Translations under genes and position numbers: made by a program
The notes under the pieces: model-generated
Told to the model about the DNA's origin: nothing
What the model saw: only the letters and a program-made list of their open reading frames with translations
Database searches by the model: none
Assembly (NCBI RefSeq): GCF_046736045.1
Contig: NZ_CP177134.1
Span: forward strand, 3,596,001-3,660,000
Origin: Leptospira_A sp046736045
Lineage (GTDB): Bacteria; Spirochaetota; Leptospiria; Leptospirales; Leptospiraceae
DNA: 64,000 nt
Direction: 5' to 3'
In this document: positions 9,458 through 17,647 of the stretch, piece after piece
Numbering within the stretch: position 1 is the first letter of the stretch
How the letters are laid out: each line of letters starts with the position of its first letter

Positions 9458-11794
9458 TTATAGGTATTTTTGTAAAATTTCTCTCAATGCTTTCGTATCA
9501 ATCGGTTTCGATAAAAAATCGTTCATCCCTACTGAAAAACATTTATCCTTTTCTTCGACCAATGCGCCGGCGGTCAATGCGATGATAGGAACCTTTTCAT
9601 TTGAATCTTCGGATTCTCTAATTAACTTCGTAGCGGTAAGACCATCCATAACAGGCATTTGAATGTCCATTAAAACCAAATCCGGCTTGGCCGATTGAAA
9701 CTTGGAAACAGCGGCCTGTCCGTCTTCCGCTTCCGTCAAATTCGCATTAGGATACCATAAACTTAAGAATTTTTTCATAAGTTTTCGGTTGATCAGATTG
9801 TCCTCGACTAACAAAATATTAGGTTGCAAATTACTCTGTTTGATTAAAACGACGTCTTCGAGAGAATCCGAAACGGGGTCATTTGATTCCGTTTTATGAA
9901 TGGAACCGAGCGCTTTGTACAAATCATACGCTTTGACCGGTTTTACCAACTTTTGATTGATTTCATACTCTACGGAATATTTGCTGATCTTCACATCATC
10001 TCCCGAACTATGAAGAAGTATGATCGGCAGATCTTTGGATGATAGTTTCAATTCTTCCCGAATCCATCTGCAAGCCTCCAGCCCATCAAGAACCGGCATG
10101 TGATAATCCATAATGACTACGTCAAAAGGTTCGGAATTCATAATCTTTTCCAATGCCTCCTGCCCGTTTGTTGCTTCGGTCACAATATGATTGGAACTAA
10201 GAAGTGTTTGGGACAATATCCTTCTGTTATTAGAATTATCGTCTACGATCAAAACCCTTTTGGTATTTGTGAAATCACCATCCGGACTTTTTTCACCGAC
10301 TGAAAAATCCCGAACCAAATCAAAATAAAACAAGCTACCTTGCCCGAGTTTGGTTTCAAAATTCAGGGCCCCTCCCATCATCCCGACCAGAGAATCGGAA
10401 ATGGTCAGCCCGAGCCCTGTCCCACCAAACTTGCGTGTGACGGAGGCATCTGCCTGTGAAAATTCTTTAAACAGTTTTTTCCTATCTTCATCACTAATAC
10501 CAATGCCCGTATCTCTCACAGCAAAATGGTATTTTCCATTCGAATCGGTTTCCTGTTTGAATGCTACCGACAATTCAACTTCACCGGAATCGGTGAACTT
10601 GATCGCATTGCTCAAAAGATTCATGAGTATTTGTTTCAAACGAACAGGATCAATCATAACGAAACGGGGCATCGTCGGTTCGTAATTAAGCAATAATTCC
10701 AGTTTTTTCTCGTGTGATTTGTATTTTAAAATATCGATGATCTGTTCCATAAGTTCGATCAAATCGACTTTTACTTCATCAAGCTCCATCTTGCGGGCTT
10801 CGATCTTGGAAAAATCCAAAATATCGTTGATAATTCCGAGAAGTGAATTGGCAGAAACGATCGTATTGTGGACATATTCTTTTTGCAAAGAATCAAGTTT
10901 CGTATTAGATAATAATTCTGAAAAACCGATGACCCCGTTCAATGGAGTTCTGATTTCGTGACTCATGTTGGCAACAAACTCCGATTTGGCGTGATTTGCA
11001 GAATCAGCTTGTTCTTTTGCAAATAATAGAACTTGTTCCGAATGTTTTTTTTCCGTAATGTCCGTTGTAACAATCACGCAGGTCTCATCATCAAATGGCA
11101 AAGGCATTCCACTCACCTCAGTCCAAACAAAGGACCCGTCTTCCTTTTCAATACCTACTTCCATCGCATGAACCGGTCTTTGTTCCCTAAGCATTCGGGC
11201 GGTAGGCATGTCTTCCGGTTCTAAGAGTTTCCCGTCAAAACCGTAGTATTTTCTTTTCTTATATAATCCTTGCTCCAAACCTTCTTTGGTAATGCCTACG
11301 ATATTGGATAGGGTCTGATTGAACTCCAAAAGAGAGCGATTTTTATCGGCGATCGAAACACCGATGGGGAGAATATCAAACAGCTTTACCCACTTGGTAA
11401 GACTTTCTTTCAATGCGCCTTTTGTATTTTTTTGTTCCGTTATGTCTTCCAAAACTACGACAAAATGATTTGGTTCCTGACAATATACGGTTTCTTTAAA
11501 CCAACAATTTTTCTCTTTTGAAAAATACTCCAACTCTCTTCTGGTTTGAAGAGCAACGATCTCACCATAAACCTGAATCCGGTCAAAATCGGATTTTGGC
11601 AAATGGTTGATTGCATGGGAAGCAAGTTGATTTATTAATTCTGTGGAATTAACTCCTGTTAAATCTCCAAATGCTTTGTTGGCAGTTAATATTTGATAAT
11701 CGGTAGGGAGATTTTTCTCATCCAAAATCAGACGGTGGTAGGCAAATCCGTAAGGAAGTCCTTCGATCAGATTTTGATAAATATGGAAATCCAT
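9458..11794 (-). CDS. Soluble hybrid sensor histidine kinase with two PAS and two receiver domains, 778 aa
   Basis: Domain order: PAS (~8-120), PAS (~130-248), DHp with the phospho-accepting H279 in NMSHEIRTPLNG, and a catalytic ATPase domain (N box LLSNAIKF ~392-400; G boxes DTGIGI ~428 and GGTGLGL ~457-463). Two receiver domains follow, with likely phospho-acceptors D563 (VIMDYHMP) and D710 (LMDIQMP). No membrane segment or signal peptide is seen, so it senses a cytoplasmic or diffusible signal. No output gene lies beside it. Its two C-terminal receivers imply an internal phosphorelay feeding an HPt protein elsewhere. Confidence 0.92.
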   Translation of the reverse strand: MDFHIYQNLIEGLPYGFAYHRLILDEKNLPTDYQILTANKAFGDLTGVNSTELINQLASHAINHLPKSDFDRIQVYGEIVALQTRRELEYFSKEKNCWFKETVYCQEPNHFVVVLEDITEQKNTKGALKESLTKWVKLFDILPIGVSIADKNRSLLEFNQTLSNIVGITKEGLEQGLYKKRKYYGFDGKLLEPEDMPTARMLREQRPVHAMEVGIEKEDGSFVWTEVSGMPLPFDDETCVIVTTDITEKKHSEQVLLFAKEQADSANHAKSEFVANMSHEIRTPLNGVIGFSELLSNTKLDSLQKEYVHNTIVSANSLLGIINDILDFSKIEARKMELDEVKVDLIELMEQIIDILKYKSHEKKLELLLNYEPTMPRFVMIDPVRLKQILMNLLSNAIKFTDSGEVELSVAFKQETDSNGKYHFAVRDTGIGISDEDRKKLFKEFSQADASVTRKFGGTGLGLTISDSLVGMMGGALNFETKLGQGSLFYFDLVRDFSVGEKSPDGDFTNTKRVLIVDDNSNNRRILSQTLLSSNHIVTEATNGQEALEKIMNSEPFDVVIMDYHMPVLDGLEACRWIREELKLSSKDLPIILLHSSGDDVKISKYSVEYEINQKLVKPVKAYDLYKALGSIHKTESNDPVSDSLEDVVLIKQSNLQPNILLVEDNLINRKLMKKFLSLWYPNANLTEAEDGQAAVSKFQSAKPDLVLMDIQMPVMDGLTATKLIRESEDSNEKVPIIALTAGALVEEKDKCFSVGMNDFLSKPIDTKALREILQKYL

Positions 11795-11969
11795 GATTTA
11801 AGGAAATCAGACGAAAAAACCGGAAAAATAAATACGGTCGTAATTCAAAAGATGATGAAGATTTTTACTTTTAATCACATTCTACAACCTACAGGATTTG
11901 GGTCAATGTAGCGCATTTCACAAAAAAGAGTCACTTATTTTTCGAAAACTACGCCCTCTCCCGAATCAG

Positions 11970-12899
11970 TTAAATGGCGATTCCACCTGAAAATACCAGT
12001 TCCAAAAATCCAAAATTTTGAGACGCACGATTGGAGCCGCCACTTGTAAAAATATCATTCAAATCAATATAACCACCCTTTGCGCCTAACTCCAGAAAAT
12101 AGGTCTTCATAAATTCATATCTCGTTGCGGTATAAGCGGAAACCCCGTAACCGGAAATATGGAAATTATTGTTCTGCCCTTTTCCCATCACCCTGGCATC
12201 CGTTCGGCAAACAACCATTCCACCACCAACCGAAGTCACCAAACTCAAAGCGGAATCTCCATTTTCGGCGGTCCAGAGAGGAATCAAATATCCTGCATCG
12301 AGAAAAAGAAAATTGAGACCGTCCGTATGTTCAAACTTAAGAATATCCGGAGTCAATGTAATGACTTCTTCTCCTCCGTGATAACCTGCCATCTGTTGGA
12401 TATGACCTGGAAATAAATATTGAAATGCAACGGATTCAATGGATGGGTGTAATGTGTTTTTCTGTATAACAAGAGGGTCCACATAACCGGAGTAAGCAAC
12501 AGGCTGACCGGGTGTCACTACATACTTCATATGATCCTGGCCAAATGCCAAAAAGAAATGGTCGGTAAAAAAATAAGACGCCTTTAAATTGTATTGCGGG
12601 ATTTCAAATTTAGTCGGATCGATATAAACGGCGGAAAGTCGTTCCGGCTTGTCCTTCGCATCAACTGATTTGTAAGTATAATTGTATCCTGGTCCCCGAA
12701 AGTTGATATCACTTTGGGTATAACTGGAACGGTTATACCCCCACTGGAAAGTCCATTTGCCTTTGCGGTTTCCTACATGATAGGGGGCCGATTCCTCTGC
12801 GGAAACAGAGCTGAAAATTAGAAAAAAACCGATTAGAAAGATGAGGAGGCGACTAAAAGTCCGATTCAATAGAAATGAGAGTTTCGTTTCCGATGTCAT
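11970..12899 (-). CDS. Putative outer-membrane beta-barrel protein, 309 aa
   Basis: The signal peptide (LLIFLIGFFLIFSSVSA) is followed by repeated amphipathic strands with aromatic ends (KWTFQWGYNRSSYT, NLKASYFFTDHFFLAFGQ, YFLELGAKGGYI). The last strand, GFLELVFSGGIAI, ends hydrophobically, as in outer-membrane barrels. I recognise no specific family. The gene stands alone, with ~175 untranslated bases between its stop and the next minus-strand gene (the kinase starting at 11794), and it is divergent from the MFS gene. Confidence 0.7.
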   Translation of the reverse strand: MTSETKLSFLLNRTFSRLLIFLIGFFLIFSSVSAEESAPYHVGNRKGKWTFQWGYNRSSYTQSDINFRGPGYNYTYKSVDAKDKPERLSAVYIDPTKFEIPQYNLKASYFFTDHFFLAFGQDHMKYVVTPGQPVAYSGYVDPLVIQKNTLHPSIESVAFQYLFPGHIQQMAGYHGGEEVITLTPDILKFEHTDGLNFLFLDAGYLIPLWTAENGDSALSLVTSVGGGMVVCRTDARVMGKGQNNNFHISGYGVSAYTATRYEFMKTYFLELGAKGGYIDLNDIFTSGGSNRASQNFGFLELVFSGGIAI

Positions 12900-13147
12900 G
12901 AGTGATTGTATTTCCCCGTATATAGAAAAGAAAATTTACCCGGTGAAACGGGAAAGATATTTTATTGGATTCCCGAATCATGATTGGAAAAAAAGCAAAA
13001 GTGGAAACTATACAATCACAGAAAAAACATAACGTGAGTTAAATTTCGTACATATACCGGTTCAATATGAATTTCCCAAACTAAAATCTCCATTGTTTCG
13101 CTAGACAGAACCCACCGAGAAAAAACCATTGAAGTTCAGGTCATTTC

Positions 13148-14392
13148 ATGGCAAACTACCTTTCCAATTTTTCCATCTTTCAATTTCGTGATTTTCGTTT
13201 TTTCATTATCTCGCGTTTTTTTATGGTAATCGCAATCAATATCCAGGCAACAATCGTAGGCTGGCAGGTATATGATCTGACGGGAAGCACTTTGGATTTG
13301 GGACTCATAGGACTTGCGGAAGCAATCCCATCCATAGTGGTTGCGCTGTATGCAGGCCATTTAGCAGATATTAAAGAAAGAAGAAGTATCATGTTGATTT
13401 GTTTATTCGTTTTATTTCTTTGTTCCCTTGCATTGCTCAGCTTCACCGGCCCTTTCTACTTTTTATTGGAAAAATTCAAAGCTTATCCCATATTCATAGT
13501 GATCTTTATTTCCGGAATTGCGAGAGGATTCATATCACCGGCTATCTTCAGTTTTGTGACTCAGATTGTTCCCAAGGATAAATACGCCCAATCCGCCGCA
13601 TGGATGGGAACCTCTTTTCAGGCAGGTGCCGTTCTCGGGCCGGCCATAGGAGGTTTGTTATACGGTTGGATCAATATTCAATCCGCTTATATTCTTGACT
13701 GCGTGTGCATTGGCCTTCCTTTTTTAATGACCATATTCATAGCACCCAGACCCCTTCCCGAAAAGAAAACAAGAGAACCTTTGTTACAAAGTCTGACTGC
13801 CGGACTCAGGTTTGTTTGGAAAAACGAGATTATGTTAGGTGCCATGGCATTGGATATGTTCGCGGTTCTCTTCGGAGGCGCGATTGCACTTCTCCCGGTA
13901 TTTGCAAAAGATATTCTGGGAGTAGGATCGGAAGGTCTCGGGATTTTACGTGCCGCTCCATCCTTAGGTGCCTTTGTAATGGCATATTTTTTAACACATA
14001 GACCTCCTCTTAAAAAATCGGGAGGACTTCTTTTGGGAAGCGTTTTGGGATTCGGAATTTGTATGTTGGTATTCGGACTTTCCAGCATTTTCTGGATATC
14101 ACTCGTTGCATTATTTCTTTCCGGGTTCTTCGACAGTGTTTCCGTGGTTATACGCTCTACGATCATGCAAACGATGACTCCCGAAGATATGCGCGGCAGA
14201 GTGAGCTCCATCAACAAAATCTTTATCGGAAGCTCGAATGAAATCGGGGCGTTTGAATCGGGAACAACTGCGGAAGCGATGGGCCCTGTGGGATCGGTTT
14301 TATTCGGGGGAATTATGACGGTTTTGATCGTCATAATATCGGCAAGGTTTATCCCCAAACTCCGAAAATTAGAACTCAAGGATTGGGTCTAA
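13148..14392 (+). CDS. Major facilitator superfamily exporter (EntS/MFS_3-like), 414 aa
   Basis: The protein has about 11-12 hydrophobic segments. The N-terminal half has QATIVGWQVYDLTGSTLDLGLIGLAEAIP and the loop AGHLADIKERR, the MFS motif-A region. This is the arrangement of the MFS_3 group that includes enterobactin exporter EntS. The C-terminal half has TPEDMRGRVSSINKIFIGSSNE, which is typical of that group. It probably exports a small molecule with proton exchange. No siderophore genes are nearby, so the substrate is unknown. Confidence 0.88.
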   Translation: MANYLSNFSIFQFRDFRFFIISRFFMVIAINIQATIVGWQVYDLTGSTLDLGLIGLAEAIPSIVVALYAGHLADIKERRSIMLICLFVLFLCSLALLSFTGPFYFLLEKFKAYPIFIVIFISGIARGFISPAIFSFVTQIVPKDKYAQSAAWMGTSFQAGAVLGPAIGGLLYGWINIQSAYILDCVCIGLPFLMTIFIAPRPLPEKKTREPLLQSLTAGLRFVWKNEIMLGAMALDMFAVLFGGAIALLPVFAKDILGVGSEGLGILRAAPSLGAFVMAYFLTHRPPLKKSGGLLLGSVLGFGICMLVFGLSSIFWISLVALFLSGFFDSVSVVIRSTIMQTMTPEDMRGRVSSINKIFIGSSNEIGAFESGTTAEAMGPVGSVLFGGIMTVLIVIISARFIPKLRKLELKDWV

Positions 14393-14438
14393 AAAATGAT
14401 GGAAAAATATTTACAATAGAAGAAGATTAGGACTAATT

Positions 14439-14624
14439 ATGAGCGATTTTATTCACGATTCCAAACTTTCAGCCACTCACAAAGAAGAACTGGAAAAAAT
14501 CATCAAAACGATGTTAAATGAAGTGAATACGAAAATTACCCATTTAGGTATCAATAATTTCATGCGATTGAACGACGATATCGCAAAGATCCTCGTACCA
14601 CTCCTCGAAGACAAACTGGATTAA
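14439..14624 (+). CDS. Small conserved-looking cytoplasmic protein, 61 aa
   Basis: This is a short acidic, helical protein without a signal peptide or membrane segment. A good ribosome site (AGGA, about seven bases before the ATG) supports translation. It follows the MFS gene by 46 bases and ends only three bases before the stop of the convergent PLD gene. Function unknown. I consider it real because of the start context and the balanced, helix-forming composition. Confidence 0.65.
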   Translation: MSDFIHDSKLSATHKEELEKIIKTMLNEVNTKITHLGINNFMRLNDDIAKILVPLLEDKLD

Positions 14625-14627
14625 ACT

Positions 14628-16247
14628 TCAAAATTCCTTACATACTGATATCGAACTGCCTTTGGATTCGATCTTTTGTTTTTGTTGCAAATATTGAATC
14701 CAGTCCGGCAGCTCCGTGTTTTTTCTTTTCGTACAAATATGTTTGTATCCCAAATTGGTTTCTAGAACGATCCAGTTTTCCCCCGCTATCTTTGTCTTAA
14801 AACTAAGATCAAAATCATTCCCGGAATCAGGATAAAAAACAAGAGGTTCCTTTTTTCCGTCCCAAAGAATCAACTTTCGGATTTGAAAATTCGTATCGGA
14901 GACCCATTTGTATTTATCCCAAACCGTCATAAAAGACCAAGTGGAATGAGCCGGCATGGTTTCTTTCATCCATAAAAAATCAGAAGATAAAACATAATCT
15001 CTGACCTGGAAGCGGTTCGGAAAAACCTGTTTATAAAAAGGATCTTCGGTTATAGAGAGAGAAGTATTTAAAATAGAAGCAAGACCTGATGAATTTTTAT
15101 CTATAAAAACTGAGTTTCCCGTTTGCCTGGTGAGAAGGAACGAATTTAAAAATCCTGATTCCATCCGAGTGACGTGATAAGACGTTTTCTCTTCTTCCGG
15201 ATCAGGCTTGTATTCGGTTGCAACGGATTTAACTCTTTCCCATTCCGCAGAAAATTCTTTTGCAGTGTTTACCGAACTAAACTCGATGAAGAATTCCCTA
15301 TTGGAATCTCTCGCAGATACCGTATAATTATAAGATCCCACGAGAACTTTTTCATCATCAATTATCATTGTTTTGTGATGCAACAACCCTCCTAAAAAAT
15401 TGCCTTCTTTCACTTCAACATCTTCATTTCCGTCCACATAAACTCCGGAAGGCGAAGATAACAAGTCCCCAAGTGTTTGGCCTTCAGGATTAATCGGATG
15501 ATTATAAATTCCTTCGACCCGGACTCCTCTTTTGTCAGCTTCCAGTAATGCAAAACTGATTACAGGATCATAATGAGTGTAAATCATATAACGTATGCTA
15601 TGTCTTGCATTGCTGATGGAATTCAGAATTTTGTCTTGGATTTGTTTTCCCGCTTCGGGAGAAAACAAAATCACTCCTTTGGAAAATATAAAAACTCCCG
15701 TTTTGTCTATTTCTTCCAGATGTTCCCTGAATTTTTTGATCTCGCTAGGAGGCAAACTCCATTCCCAATATACATTATTGTCACGAATGAGCCCATGCCC
15801 GCTAAAATTGCCTGTGCCTAAAAATACCTTTTCATCATCGGAAAATAAAATTTTGGTATGGTGGATTCCCGATCCTTTCCAAGGAGAAACATGAATTCCG
15901 AATTTTTCGGCCTCATCATAAGACTCGTCCTTATCTCCCAGTAAAGTAATTTTCACCCCTCTTGATTTTGCTTTTTTTAAGGCGATCAACGTATCCAAAT
16001 CATTCAAACTGTATATAAATCCATCTATTCTATATTTGGCGGTATCAATAAAACCAACCAACTTCCTCCTGATTTTAAACTTACTGTCTTCCGGAGTATC
16101 CCGACCGGGGTAAGCAAAATAGAATACGGTTTCAGTAGGGAAAATCCCGGCGAGCAACGCAGATAAATCGTTATCCTTTTTATGATTCTGCTTACACATG
16201 ACAAACATACAAAAAACCCCAAACATCATTATCATTCCGTGTTTCAT
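14628..16247 (-). CDS. Phospholipase D-superfamily lipoprotein, 539 aa
   Basis: Two HKD motifs are complete: H130-K132-D137 (IHHTKILFSD with GTGNFS after it) and H290-K292-D297 (LHHKTMIIDD with GSYNYT after it). One polypeptide therefore forms a full PLD active site, as in cardiolipin synthase-like enzymes or secreted PLD nucleases. The N-terminus (GVFCMFVMC) looks like a lipoprotein signal with C18 as lipid site. About 220 residues after the second motif match nothing I know. It is the last gene of a tight three-gene operon and its start overlaps the preceding stop. The substrate (lipid or nucleic acid) cannot be told from sequence. Confidence 0.88.
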   Translation of the reverse strand: MKHGMIMMFGVFCMFVMCKQNHKKDNDLSALLAGIFPTETVFYFAYPGRDTPEDSKFKIRRKLVGFIDTAKYRIDGFIYSLNDLDTLIALKKAKSRGVKITLLGDKDESYDEAEKFGIHVSPWKGSGIHHTKILFSDDEKVFLGTGNFSGHGLIRDNNVYWEWSLPPSEIKKFREHLEEIDKTGVFIFSKGVILFSPEAGKQIQDKILNSISNARHSIRYMIYTHYDPVISFALLEADKRGVRVEGIYNHPINPEGQTLGDLLSSPSGVYVDGNEDVEVKEGNFLGGLLHHKTMIIDDEKVLVGSYNYTVSARDSNREFFIEFSSVNTAKEFSAEWERVKSVATEYKPDPEEEKTSYHVTRMESGFLNSFLLTRQTGNSVFIDKNSSGLASILNTSLSITEDPFYKQVFPNRFQVRDYVLSSDFLWMKETMPAHSTWSFMTVWDKYKWVSDTNFQIRKLILWDGKKEPLVFYPDSGNDFDLSFKTKIAGENWIVLETNLGYKHICTKRKNTELPDWIQYLQQKQKIESKGSSISVCKEF

Positions 16248-17647
16248 TAGAAATATATCCTCCCGAATGCACCTAACATTGTTCCACGAAGCTCCAAACT
16301 TTCACTTGACCAAAAGTAACTAGCCAAAACTCCCAATTCCAAATCTTCCTCCAAATGAAGGCTTGCCTCAAGACCGGACTCTGCTAAAAAAAACAGTTCG
16401 TAATTTTCTTTTTTGATACTGACTTTTCCGTCCGATTTGCCTTGCGAAACACAAGGCAAAAAATAAGCACCTAGCAGACGTAAGGAAAAATGGTTCCAAT
16501 TGTAGGATAAAACCAACTCGGAGTAATAGGCAGGAGTTCTTCCCTTCAATAATGTTTGGTTTCTTTCCAAACCGTTTTCCGTAATGAATCCGCCGGGATA
16601 AACCTGCAAAACCTGAGATAAAAATAGACTGGAACCGAGATGAGTTCCCATTCCGGTAAAACCCAAACTCTGCAGTTGATTCGAATCCGATCTTTGGTCG
16701 GAATCATTCAGATAATTTGACAACCTTATATTAAATAAGTGATTTTCCCAGCCGACTCCTATGGAAACTGCCTCACCCTGAATCGGTAAAGATCCCGGAT
16801 GTTGGACAGATCTTGAATAAGTTCTGTCCACTCCTTTTGCCCAAAGTAACTCCCCCAAAAGATAAAATTCATTCCACTGGAATTTTCCTCCAATAACTCC
16901 GGTTACTACGGAATCTCCATCGCCACCTTTTTCCTTCACTTCAGATTGGATTTCCCGACTTTGTTTCCCCCACGAACCCTGTTCCAGATATTGAATTCCC
17001 AAAGAAATAGATGATCTATTTCCATAAACAATTCCGAGACTATGCCTTCTTCTTTGTCCGTTGGATGGATTTTTTTCTTCATTCGTGATCATTGCAGGTG
17101 ATAAAAATTCTTTTTCCAAAAGACGGTAACCTTGGTAATAATCCCAAAGAAACACTTGCGCTTTCAGATTTTCAGAAAAAACTTTTTCAAAAAACAATCC
17201 CTCTCCTCCGTCCGAATAACCAAAGAATGGCGACGATCGAAAAGAATGTTCTTTGCGCCCCACCCCGATCAAAAGCCCCCAAAGTTTAACCGAAAGATAA
17301 CTGTTTTTTCCCAAATAGATTTGCGGTTTGGATGCATCTCCTCTGGTTGCCACCTGCATATTCCAATTCACTTCCCATTTCTCACGGGAAGCCAGATAAC
17401 CAAATCCTCCCGATTGAAAGAGAGAAGTATTTCGGTTCAAATACTGACGGGACTCATCATTCGATACGGGGAATCCGTCCTGTAAATACCAACCGGGAGG
17501 TTCGCTAAATCCCGGTCTTAACTTTCCATAAAGCAGTTGGACTTCCATCGCCCTCGAATGTGCATTAACAGTTAATCCTTGTTTATCGGTAGGAAAAACA
17601 GTGCTTGTCAATAACAGGAAGGCAGCAAAAATAAAAACCGATTTCAA
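16247..17647 (-). CDS. Putative outer-membrane beta-barrel protein, 466 aa
   Basis: The signal peptide (SVFIFAAFLLLTSTVFP) is followed by a long series of amphipathic strands (SVKLWGLLIGVGRKEHS, FYLLGELLWAKGV, HFSLRLLGAYFLP). The protein ends ...LGAFGRIYF with a terminal phenylalanine, as expected for proteins inserted by the BAM machinery. It is the middle gene of the PLD/barrel/lamin-tail operon, overlapping its upstream neighbour by four bases. It may be the membrane channel or anchor for the two lipoproteins. That role is inference. Confidence 0.72.
   Translation of the reverse strand: MKSVFIFAAFLLLTSTVFPTDKQGLTVNAHSRAMEVQLLYGKLRPGFSEPPGWYLQDGFPVSNDESRQYLNRNTSLFQSGGFGYLASREKWEVNWNMQVATRGDASKPQIYLGKNSYLSVKLWGLLIGVGRKEHSFRSSPFFGYSDGGEGLFFEKVFSENLKAQVFLWDYYQGYRLLEKEFLSPAMITNEEKNPSNGQRRRHSLGIVYGNRSSISLGIQYLEQGSWGKQSREIQSEVKEKGGDGDSVVTGVIGGKFQWNEFYLLGELLWAKGVDRTYSRSVQHPGSLPIQGEAVSIGVGWENHLFNIRLSNYLNDSDQRSDSNQLQSLGFTGMGTHLGSSLFLSQVLQVYPGGFITENGLERNQTLLKGRTPAYYSELVLSYNWNHFSLRLLGAYFLPCVSQGKSDGKVSIKKENYELFFLAESGLEASLHLEEDLELGVLASYFWSSESLELRGTMLGAFGRIYF

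Noticed and set aside
12841..13032. 63-aa plus-strand open frame across the barrel gene start
   Set aside because: It runs antisense through a signal peptide and into the promoter region, with no ribosome site.
13687..14379. 230-aa open frame antisense to the MFS gene
   Set aside because: It mirrors the MFS coding frame, lacks a ribosome site and has no protein-like domains; the MFS protein is clearly real.
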